From Candidatus Gastranaerophilales bacterium (GTDB lineage: Bacteria > Cyanobacteriota > Vampirovibrionia > Gastranaerophilales > Gastranaerophilaceae), in the NCBI GenBank assembly GCA_947632315.1, contig CANROV010000143.1, forward strand, positions 1 to 5,086: a stretch of 5,086 nucleotides of DNA, given 5' to 3'. A model generated the notes under the pieces. That model ran no database searches, was not told the origin of the DNA, and was given only the letters and a program-made list of their open reading frames with translations. Made by a program: the position numbers and the translations under genes. Below are positions 1 to 5,086 of the stretch, piece by piece (position 1 is the first letter of the stretch; the number at the start of each line of letters is the position of its first letter).

Positions 1-1328
1 GTAGTCGTTTTAGAAGTATATTGCTGAGTATAATCATTATACAAACTGCAATCAACTTTTAATTCAACTAAAACTTCTTCATCAGCTCTGGCTTTAAAGT
101 TAACACCCGGAGTTAAGAAACCGGCGATTAAACCTGCACCTGCACCGGCAGGGATACCGATAGCCAAGCCGTCACCTGATCTGTCATTAGCAGCACCAAC
201 AGGAAGACCGATAGCAGCACCACCGATAGCAGCACCAGCTACAGTATATTCAAGCGGTTTTAACCAATAATTTTCAACAAGTACACCTTCTTTTTCATTT
301 AAAACTCTGGCAATAAACGGATATTCATTACCATTAGGGAATACCATATTAGTAAAATGCAGATATACTTTAGTATTTTTATTAATCCAATCTTTTTCAT
401 GGAGTTCAGCGATAGTAGCATAAAGTTTTGTACCTTGAGGAATAATTAAAGTACCTTCTTTTGTAACAACATCTTTCTTAAAGTAGAAAGGAATTACATC
501 ACCTATTTTATGTTTAGTCGAGTTAAACGGTTCAACAAAAGCAACTTTAAATACATTCTTAGCTAATATAATTCTTCTTAAGTTAGTAATTTGAACTCTA
601 TCAACTACGGATTTTCCGTAATTATCGAGATGTTCAGTAGAAAGGATATATTCTTTAGGTTCTTCAGGGACTTGTTCTTCAACGTTATCAGCTTTATACT
701 GATCTTCAACGAGATTCAAAGCTCTCATTAATCTGGCGAGCAGAACAGCAGCTTCAGCTCTGTTAAGGTCTCTATTAGGGTTTAATTCAGTTTCTAAAGG
801 ATAGTTAACATAGAGTCCGTATTTAATAGCTTTAGAGAAAGGAATCACACCCCAATTAGGAATTTGTTTTGAATCAGCGAATTGATTTAAAACAGAAGTA
901 TCAACTTCAGTATCTTTAGTAATAGAAGCGGTTTCAACCTTAGTAATAAATCTTTGAGGTTTAAATTCACCGTCAGTATAACCATAGATTAAACCGAATT
1001 GATCAGATCTTGCGATATCGGGATATCCGTAAGTAGCGTCAGTAACATCCGAATATGCGGGAACAGAAGTAATTGGAGCAGTGCTAAGTCCCAAAGCTTT
1101 TAATAACCAAGCAGTCCAATCGACCCTGGTAACTTTTTCTTTAGGTCTATAAGTATTATCACCATATAAAGGTACAATATTTTTAGTAACAACATCTTCG
1201 ATTTCAGCTGCAGCCCAATAGTCATCAGGTACATCCGTATAACTAACGGCAGCTAAAGCAGAAGCGACATTCGATAGCAGCAAAGTAATCGTTAAGAAAA
1301 TAGCTGCTAAACTTTTTTTAATGTTCAT
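1..1328 (-). CDS. Exported SLH-domain envelope protein with glycine-zipper C-terminal domain, 3' end cut off by window
   Basis: The reading frame is open for 442 codons from ATG (1328-1326) to the window edge, with no stop. The start follows a GAGG ribosome binding site five bases away. Residues 1-27 form a signal peptide: a KK pair, a hydrophobic core and an ALA-type cleavage site. Three SLH domains follow at about 29-80, 92-138 and 149-204, recognised by YTDVP..YW, YSDV..IYGYTDGEFKP and FADS..PNW..LNPNRDLNRAEAA. The ligand-site motifs read VTRVD, ITKVE and LNRAE. An acidic linker (205-230) leads to a beta-rich domain with KEGTLIIPQG (290-299), then a Gly/Ala zipper (364-403) ending in LTPG and a short beta strand. 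SLH domains in known proteins anchor to wall polymers, so the product probably sits in the envelope. The C-terminal part resembles by eye the IP.G plus glycine-zipper arrangement of other envelope proteins. The second SLH domain is about four residues short. Codons end mostly in T, unlike the plus-strand genes. Confidence 0.93.
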   Translation of the reverse strand, partial: MNIKKSLAAIFLTITLLLSNVASALAAVSYTDVPDDYWAAAEIEDVVTKNIVPLYGDNTYRPKEKVTRVDWTAWLLKALGLSTAPITSVPAYSDVTDATYGYPDIARSDQFGLIYGYTDGEFKPQRFITKVETASITKDTEVDTSVLNQFADSKQIPNWGVIPFSKAIKYGLYVNYPLETELNPNRDLNRAEAAVLLARLMRALNLVEDQYKADNVEEQVPEEPKEYILSTEHLDNYGKSVVDRVQITNLRRIILAKNVFKVAFVEPFNSTKHKIGDVIPFYFKKDVVTKEGTLIIPQGTKLYATIAELHEKDWINKNTKVYLHFTNMVFPNGNEYPFIARVLNEKEGVLVENYWLKPLEYTVAGAAIGGAAIGLPVGAANDRSGDGLAIGIPAGAGAGLIAGFLTPGVNFKARADEEVLVELKVDCSLYNDYTQQYTSKTT

Positions 1329-1332
1329 CTTT

Positions 1333-1337
1333 ACCTC
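1333..1337 (-). promoter_or_regulatory. Ribosome binding site of the left SLH gene
   Basis: GAGGT on the minus strand lies four bases before the ATG at 1328. It supports this start for the SLH protein, whose signal peptide begins immediately. Confidence 0.8.
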
Positions 1338-1384
1338 ACTTTAAACTATTTAATTTTTAATTACTATTCCAACAATATACAAAG

Positions 1385-1413
1385 ATTATAAATTAAAAGA
1401 AAAATTTAGGCAA
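1385..1413 (-). promoter_or_regulatory. Sigma70-type promoter of the left SLH gene
   Basis: On the minus strand, TTGCCT (1413-1408) and a perfect TATAAT (1390-1385) are separated by 17 bp. Transcription would begin near 1378, giving a leader of about 50 nt that carries the GAGG site. The arrangement is nearly the same as that of the right-hand SLH gene (TTGCCA, 17 bp, TATAAT). Confidence 0.72.
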
Positions 1414-1465
1414 CAAAAGTAGAAATAAAAAAATAAATAAATTAAAAAAAATCAACAAAGATTAT

Positions 1466-1495
1466 TTGACCTGATATACAAATAACAGTTATAAT
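1466..1495 (+). promoter_or_regulatory. Sigma70-type promoter of the TPR protein gene
   Basis: TTGACC (1466-1471) and TATAAT (1490-1495) are separated by 18 bp, placing the transcription start near 1502 and leaving a leader of about 30 nt. It is divergent from the left SLH promoter. The roughly 50 bp between the two -35 boxes is almost pure A/T and A-rich on the plus strand, with no clear operator palindrome. Confidence 0.7.
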
Positions 1496-1520
1496 AAATA
1501 GGGTAAGTAATATTAATATT

Positions 1521-1524
1521 GGAG
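1521..1524 (+). promoter_or_regulatory. Ribosome binding site of the TPR protein gene
   Basis: GGAG lies seven bases before the ATG at 1532. It selects this start over the next in-frame Met (codon 11), which would lose the basic N-region of the signal peptide. Confidence 0.8.
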
Positions 1525-1531
1525 AAAAGGT

Positions 1532-3370
1532 ATGAAAAGGAATAATCAATCATTCAAAAGAATGTTAATCAGCGTAATATGCGCAGGAACATTATTAACA
1601 AGCTTAGCATATGCAAATGAAGAGTCTTTTATACAAAATGAAAATAATACAAAAGTATGGAACAATTTTTTCAAAATTAATAAAACAGATAAGTACAGTA
1701 TAGAAAATTTAGATAAAACATATAATCAATTTTACAAAGAACTGCACGGAAAAGAATACAGAAGTGCAGAAAAGCATTTAAAAAAGATTGAAAAAATAAC
1801 ACAAGAATTATCGAGGACAAATCCTGATATAGTTAAATATTTATATTTAGCAAAAGGAAGATATAATACAATTAACAGCAATACAGATGAAGCAATAAGT
1901 AATTTTAACAAATATTATGAAGAAGTAAAAACCGGAAATAGCCAAGATAAATTAGAATATTATAAAGAAATGTTAATGATATACAGACAAAAGAACGATT
2001 TGGACAGTATGTTACAAACATTAAATAATATTGAAAAGTTACCCAATTTAAATGTACATGAAAAGCTTGCATTATATAGAGAATATACAGATATACAATT
2101 TATAATGGGGAATATAGCAAGTTGTGAAAAATATTTAACAAAATATTATAATACAGCAGTAAAAGAATACGGAAAAAACAATATAAATTTAGCAGAATAC
2201 TATGCAGCAAAGATACATTATGAGATGCAAAAAGGTAATTTAAAAGCAATACCGCAATTATTAAAACGCATAAGTCAATTAAAGAAACCTGCCGACAGAA
2301 TTGCCCAACTTGAAACAGAATATCAAATTAATCATATAAAATTTAAATATTATAAAGAAATAAACGATGTAGAAAATATGAGAACAATATTAAATAAAAC
2401 AAATAAAATTGTAAAAGAACTGGATAGACAAGAATATAATGATTCATTTATCGATTTTCAAATTGATTATTATAGAGCAATAAAAAGACATGATATAGCG
2501 TTATATTATACAAAAGAGAAATATAACAGAAGTGTAGGAGAAGGAAACAAGCCTACAGCGTCATACATTGACATGGAATCCGAATTAGCTCGGACAAATA
2601 AAGACCTAAAAGAATCAGAAACAGGCTTACACAACGTACGAAATGAATTAAAAATGCTGGACAGATATGAGCGAGATACCTTTGGATTGAAATACGGATC
2701 AGCATACAAAGATGCATCAGAATGTTATAAAGAATTAAATAATTATGAAAAAGCAATATTATATGCACAAAAAGCTGTAGAAGAGGCAAATAAATTTCCA
2801 AAAGACAAGCAGACAAACATAGATTACAGAGGGAATTTAGCGAATATACAAAAAGATTTTGGACATAATGAAGAAGCAATACCTTATTATAAATTTATAA
2901 TAAAAGAAAATGAGAAAATGGGGGCAGAAAACCAAATAGACCCATATAAGGATCAAGCGATTGCCTATGCAAACATGAATAAAAAACAATTAGCGATGAA
3001 AAGTATTGAAAAAGCAATAAGATTAACAGAAAAACAATACGGAAAAAATAATATTAAAACTTATAATGTAATGCTGGATAAAGCTGTAATATATAAAAGG
3101 ATAGGTAAAGAAAAAGAAAGCAGAGAAATAATAAATAAAATTATAAGTGCATACCTTAACAAACAAATCAACGGATATGACGCAGACTTTTTAAGAGATG
3201 TAAATTTAATAATATCCAACAACAAGCGAGAAGGCGGAGATATTATAGGCTCATTAGACTATGCAAAAGCTGCTCAAAAATATACAACAGATAAAAAGGG
3301 TAAAAAGGATATAAATGAACTAATAAAAAATTTAGAGAAGCAGATAAAAGAAATAAAAAAGACACTATAA
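1532..3370 (+). CDS. Exported TPR-repeat protein of unknown function
   Basis: This complete gene of 612 residues has its own promoter and ribosome binding site and ends in a strong terminator, so it is probably monocistronic. Residues 1-28 are a signal peptide: KRNNQSFKR, a hydrophobic stretch, and a likely cut after LAYA. No lipobox cysteine is seen at the cleavage site. The rest is almost all alpha-helical and rich in Lys, Glu, Asn and Tyr. TPR-like helical pairs can be read at about 100-130, 142-170, 179-212, 387-420, 430-463, 472-505 and 509-540. The best is the ECYKELNNYEKAILYAQKAVEEA unit, about 397-419. Two units carry the same YGKNNI turn (213-218 and 503-508), as in TPR families with a YG.......A.. 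spacing. The C-terminal tail (590-612) is a Lys-rich helix. No catalytic motif is visible, so a scaffold or protein-binding role outside the cytoplasmic membrane is inferred. Partners are unknown; the neighbouring SLH proteins are candidates by position only. Codons end mainly in A. Confidence 0.93.
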   Translation: MKRNNQSFKRMLISVICAGTLLTSLAYANEESFIQNENNTKVWNNFFKINKTDKYSIENLDKTYNQFYKELHGKEYRSAEKHLKKIEKITQELSRTNPDIVKYLYLAKGRYNTINSNTDEAISNFNKYYEEVKTGNSQDKLEYYKEMLMIYRQKNDLDSMLQTLNNIEKLPNLNVHEKLALYREYTDIQFIMGNIASCEKYLTKYYNTAVKEYGKNNINLAEYYAAKIHYEMQKGNLKAIPQLLKRISQLKKPADRIAQLETEYQINHIKFKYYKEINDVENMRTILNKTNKIVKELDRQEYNDSFIDFQIDYYRAIKRHDIALYYTKEKYNRSVGEGNKPTASYIDMESELARTNKDLKESETGLHNVRNELKMLDRYERDTFGLKYGSAYKDASECYKELNNYEKAILYAQKAVEEANKFPKDKQTNIDYRGNLANIQKDFGHNEEAIPYYKFIIKENEKMGAENQIDPYKDQAIAYANMNKKQLAMKSIEKAIRLTEKQYGKNNIKTYNVMLDKAVIYKRIGKEKESREIINKIISAYLNKQINGYDADFLRDVNLIISNNKREGGDIIGSLDYAKAAQKYTTDKKGKKDINELIKNLEKQIKEIKKTL

Positions 3371-3376
3371 CAAAAC

Positions 3377-3412
3377 AATAAAAACCTTTAAGCTCTGTTA
3401 AAGGTTTTTATT
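3377..3412 (+). terminator. Intrinsic terminator of the TPR protein gene
   Basis: A perfect 15-bp inverted repeat (3377-3391 with 3398-3412) encloses a six-base loop, GCTCTG. It starts seven bases after the stop codon and runs into a T-rich tract (GGTTTTTATTTT). The A-tract on the left arm means it could also stop transcription arriving on the minus strand, including read-through from the tRNA side. Confidence 0.92.
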
Positions 3413-3446
3413 TTAAGAGGATAGAGAAGTCAAATTTAATATCAAG

Positions 3447-3469
3447 GCCCGGGCTGTTTTTGCCCGGGC
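3447..3469. repeat. GC-only hairpin made of two GCCCGGGC palindromes
   Basis: GCCCGGGC occurs at 3447-3454 and again at 3462-3469, separated by TGTTTTT. Each copy is self-complementary, so the pair is both a direct and an inverted repeat and can form an 8-bp all-GC stem with a 7-base loop. Neither side is followed by a T-run in the direction of transcription, so it is not a standard intrinsic terminator on either strand. It stands out sharply from the surrounding AT-rich DNA. Confidence 0.85.
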
Positions 3470-3507
3470 AATTTAATAAAAAAACAGTACGCATTAACAA
3501 AACAGTC

Positions 3508-3525
3508 AGCTTACATTAGTAAGCT
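3508..3525. repeat. Small hairpin AGCTTAC-ATTA-GTAAGCT
   Basis: A 7-bp perfect stem has a four-base loop and is followed on the plus strand by TTTATTG. On the minus strand it is followed after a few bases by TGTTTTGTT. It could be a weak terminator in either direction. No plus-strand gene lies directly upstream, so a role in ending the tRNA transcript on the minus strand is as likely. Confidence 0.5.
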
Positions 3526-3548
3526 TTTATTGATTAATATCTGTCAAA

Positions 3549-3750
3549 CAAACTTCAAGAGATTGAAGATGGCGTAGTCAAAATCGAACTTTTGCTCCTG
3601 TGGAGTTTTGCTGTGCAAAACTCTAACGTTGCCATCGTCCAGTGTCGAGCTGTCTGGCGCTGCTCAAAGCAACTCCATCACGTTCTCACATCCGTCTGCT
3701 TTTCATTTTCGCATGCTTCGTCGGAGCAAAGCTCAAACTTCAAAAGATTG
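3549..3750. repeat. Structured GC-richer intergenic element bounded by 17-bp direct repeats
   Basis: About 200 bp of visibly GC-richer DNA lies directly downstream of tRNA-Leu. CAAACTTCAAGAGATTG (3549-3565) and CAAACTTCAAAAGATTG (3734-3750) differ at one base and bound it. The right copy ends on bases 73 and 72 of tRNA-Leu. Inside are a CTTCAA/TTGAAG hairpin with a GAGA loop (3553-3568), a CAAAA/TTTTG hairpin (3579-3594), an 11-bp stem (3601-3625), and GATGGC/GCCATC (3568-3573 with 3631-3636) enclosing the last two. TTTGCTCC (3591-3598) and GGAGCAAA (3723-3730) form a long-range inverted pair. No credible protein is seen: the open frame at 3592-3795 on the plus strand runs antisense into tRNA-Leu. 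It could be a dispersed intergenic repeat, a remnant of integration at a tRNA, or a processed 3' extension of the tRNA transcript. The pairings can be read directly; the function is unknown. Confidence 0.6.
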
Positions 3751-3827
3751 GGCATGAAGAGACTCGAACTCCCACGCTTACGCACTAGTTCCTAAGACTA
3801 GCGTGTCTACCATTCCACCACATGCCC
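3749..3827 (-). tRNA. tRNA-Leu, anticodon UAG
   Basis: On the minus strand the GGGCATG acceptor pairs perfectly with CATGCCC, with A73 encoded and no CCA. The D arm is GTG...CAC. The anticodon stem CTAGT/ACTAG holds the loop CTTAGGA, giving anticodon UAG, which reads CUA-type Leu codons. The T arm is GGGAG-TTCGAGT-CTCTT and includes two G-U pairs. The variable arm is present but short: 11 nt, with a 3-bp stem and a GUAA loop. This makes the gene 79 nt, a little under the usual length for tRNA-Leu. It lies 54 bp downstream of tRNA-Lys in the same direction and is probably co-transcribed with it. CCA must be added after transcription. Confidence 0.95.
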
Positions 3828-3881
3828 AAAGAATAATAGAGTAATAAAATAATAACATAAAATTTTCAAAGTGAAAAGAAA

Positions 3882-3954
<73 letters not shown>

Positions 3955-3962
3955 ATAAAAAG

Positions 3963-3990
3963 ATTATAATATAAAAGAAAAATAAAACAA
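3963..3990 (-). promoter_or_regulatory. Promoter of the tRNA-Lys/tRNA-Leu unit
   Basis: On the minus strand, TATAAT (3968-3963) lies eight bases before the first base of tRNA-Lys, and a TTGTTT -35 box (3990-3985) is 16 bp upstream of it. Transcription would begin within a few bases of the mature 5' end, so very little leader would need removal. It is divergent from the right SLH promoter, whose -35 box begins 26 bp away. Confidence 0.6.
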
Positions 3991-4015
3991 ATATAAAAAT
4001 ATAAATTTATATTTC

Positions 4016-4044
4016 TTGCCAAAAAAAAATTATTATTATATAAT
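4016..4044 (+). promoter_or_regulatory. Sigma70-type promoter of the right SLH gene
   Basis: TTGCCA (4016-4021) and a perfect TATAAT (4039-4044) are separated by 17 bp. Transcription would start near 4051, giving a leader of about 35 nt. The -35 box differs at only one base from that of the left SLH gene, with the same spacer length. Confidence 0.75.
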
Positions 4045-4075
4045 CAAGGCAACTAGTTAAGGTTTACACAAACAT

Positions 4076-4079
4076 GGAG
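4076..4079 (+). promoter_or_regulatory. Ribosome binding site that decides the right SLH start
   Basis: GGAG lies six bases before the ATG at 4086. An in-frame ATG at 4074 overlaps this site and has no such motif before it. The start at 4086 is therefore preferred, and it gives a compact MKKIL signal peptide. Confidence 0.8.
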
Positions 4080-4085
4080 AAAAAA

Positions 4086-5086
4086 ATGAAAAAGATTTTA
4101 GCTATGCTTGCTGTATTTTTTATGTTAATAGCCATCAATCCGGTAGAAGCTGCATCATACAGTGATGTTCCGGAAAGTTATTGGGCAAATAAAGAAATAA
4201 CAGCAATCGTTGAAGATGGAATACTTCCATTAACAAGTAATGCATTTAATCCGGAACAAGATGTAACGAGATCCGTATTTAACTCAGCATTACTAAGGAC
4301 ATTGGGACACAGAACAGGTACATTATCTGAAAATAACCCATTTACCGATGTAACATCAACAAGAGCAGATTATGGTGATATATTACTATCATCAAAATTA
4401 GGCTTAATATATGGGTATGAAGATTCAACATTCAGACCCGATAGAATTATGACAAAAGCAGAAGCTGCATCTGTAATAAGCCATATAACAAAAGATTACA
4501 AAGGTAATGAGAAATCATTAAATCCATTCAAAGATAAAAATTCAGTTCCCAACTGGGCAAAGAAACAATTCGCAAAAACAGTTGATTTAGGGATATACGT
4601 AAATTATCCTGATGCTGATGAATTGCTTCCAAACAAAAACTTAAATAAAGCTGAAGCTGCTGTATTATTATACAGATTAAAGAACAAATTAAATACAGTA
4701 CAAGAAAAATATGTAAGTAAAGAAGTATTAAAAGGTGTAGAACATTTAGATGTAACAAAAAGAGCAGAAGTAGATGAAGTTCAAGTTACAAACTTACATA
4801 ACATTGTATTAGCAAAGAATATGTTAAAAGGATACTTTGCAGCATACTTCTCATCAAAAGAAGCAAGTGTAGGAGATACAGTAACATTCCAAGCAAAGAA
4901 AGATGTATTAACAAAAGAAGGTACATTAGTAATTCCGGAAGGTTCAACAATGAAAGCAGTTATAACATCAATTGAACCTAAAAAATGGTGGAATAAAAAT
5001 GACAAAGTAACAGTAGAATTTGAATCATTAACATTACCATCAGGCGTAACAGTACCGTTCAGTGCAAATGTATTAAATCACAATGG
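4086..5086 (+). CDS. Exported SLH-domain envelope protein, paralog of the left SLH protein, 3' end cut off by window
   Basis: The reading frame is open for 333 codons to the window edge. Residues 1-22 are a signal peptide (MKKILAML..., cut near VEA). Three SLH domains follow at about 24-74, 85-137 and 147-203, with YSDVPESYW, FTDV..LIYGYEDSTFRPD and FKDK..VPNW..LPNKNLNKAEAAV. The ligand-site motifs read VTRSV, MTKAE and LNKAE, so the first domain has lost the usual A-E after TR. The segment after 215 aligns by eye with the left protein: EHLDVTKR, VQVTNL..IVLAKN, VGDTVTF, KKDVLTKEGTLVIPEG, WWNKNDKV, LPSGVTVPFSANVLN. The glycine zipper expected next would lie beyond the window. By family knowledge the SLH domains would bind a wall polymer, and the C-terminal beta-rich domain would lie in the envelope. 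Its A-ending codons contrast with the T-ending codons of the minus-strand paralog. It shares its upstream region divergently with the tRNA unit. Confidence 0.93.
   Translation, partial: MKKILAMLAVFFMLIAINPVEAASYSDVPESYWANKEITAIVEDGILPLTSNAFNPEQDVTRSVFNSALLRTLGHRTGTLSENNPFTDVTSTRADYGDILLSSKLGLIYGYEDSTFRPDRIMTKAEAASVISHITKDYKGNEKSLNPFKDKNSVPNWAKKQFAKTVDLGIYVNYPDADELLPNKNLNKAEAAVLLYRLKNKLNTVQEKYVSKEVLKGVEHLDVTKRAEVDEVQVTNLHNIVLAKNMLKGYFAAYFSSKEASVGDTVTFQAKKDVLTKEGTLVIPEGSTMKAVITSIEPKKWWNKNDKVTVEFESLTLPSGVTVPFSANVLNHN

Noticed and set aside
2506..2879. Two minus-strand open frames inside the TPR gene
   Set aside because: They are antisense shadows of a clear coding frame, without their own ribosome binding sites or recognisable protein features.
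3447..3469. GC hairpin as an intrinsic terminator
   Set aside because: The stem is strong, but no T-run follows it on either strand.
3377..3531. CRISPR-like array from several hairpins in a row
   Set aside because: The three hairpins have unrelated sequences and irregular spacing, with no repeated unit.
3579..3594. CAAAA-TCGAAC-TTTTG as the T arm of a decayed tRNA
   Set aside because: The loop is six rather than seven bases and no acceptor, anticodon or D arm can be aligned around it, so a pseudo-tRNA call is not supported.
3592..3795. Plus-strand open frame of 67 codons
   Set aside because: It has no ribosome binding site, lies in the structured intergenic element and runs antisense through tRNA-Leu, so it is a chance frame.
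4528..5005. Two minus-strand open frames inside the right SLH gene
   Set aside because: They lie opposite well-supported SLH and C-terminal domain coding sequence, and their hydrophobic composition follows from the complement of A-rich codons.

Overview
This AT-rich window appears to come from a bacterial chromosome. It holds two exported S-layer-homology (SLH) proteins that are paralogs of each other, an exported TPR-repeat protein, and a tRNA-Lys/tRNA-Leu pair. Both tRNAs lack an encoded CCA tail. The genes have sigma70-type promoters (TTGnnn, 16-18 bp spacer, TATAAT) and GGAG or GAGG ribosome binding sites. SLH proteins, an AT-rich genome, A-rich codon use and CCA-less tRNA genes together suggest a non-photosynthetic gut cyanobacterial relative (Melainabacteria/Gastranaerophilales). 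A low-GC Firmicute is the alternative. This placement is inference only; no marker gene in the window fixes it.

Layout: positions 1-1328 (minus) carry an SLH protein that runs off the left edge. Positions 1329-1531 are a divergent intergenic region with a promoter for each flanking gene. Positions 1532-3370 (plus) encode the exported TPR protein, followed by a strong intrinsic terminator. Positions 3371-3748 have no credible protein gene. They hold the terminator, a pure-GC hairpin made of two GCCCGGGC palindromes, a third small hairpin, and a GC-richer structured segment of about 200 bp. That segment is bounded by a 17-bp direct repeat whose right copy ends at the last bases of tRNA-Leu. tRNA-Leu and tRNA-Lys lie on the minus strand at 3749-3954 behind their own promoter. 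A second SLH protein starts at 4086 (plus) and runs off the right edge.

The two SLH proteins share their whole visible architecture: a signal peptide, three SLH domains, and a beta-rich C-terminal domain with a KEGTLxIPxG core. In the left protein this domain is followed by a glycine-zipper segment. Their promoters are nearly the same (TTGCCT or TTGCCA, 17 bp, TATAAT), so they may be co-expressed envelope proteins that tether the cell surface to a wall polymer. The TPR protein between them is also exported, but nothing here proves that it works with them.

The most interesting signals are the structured element next to tRNA-Leu, the doubled GCCCGGGC hairpin, and a strand-wide A-over-T bias. 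That bias gives the minus-strand SLH gene T-ending codons and the plus-strand genes A-ending codons.
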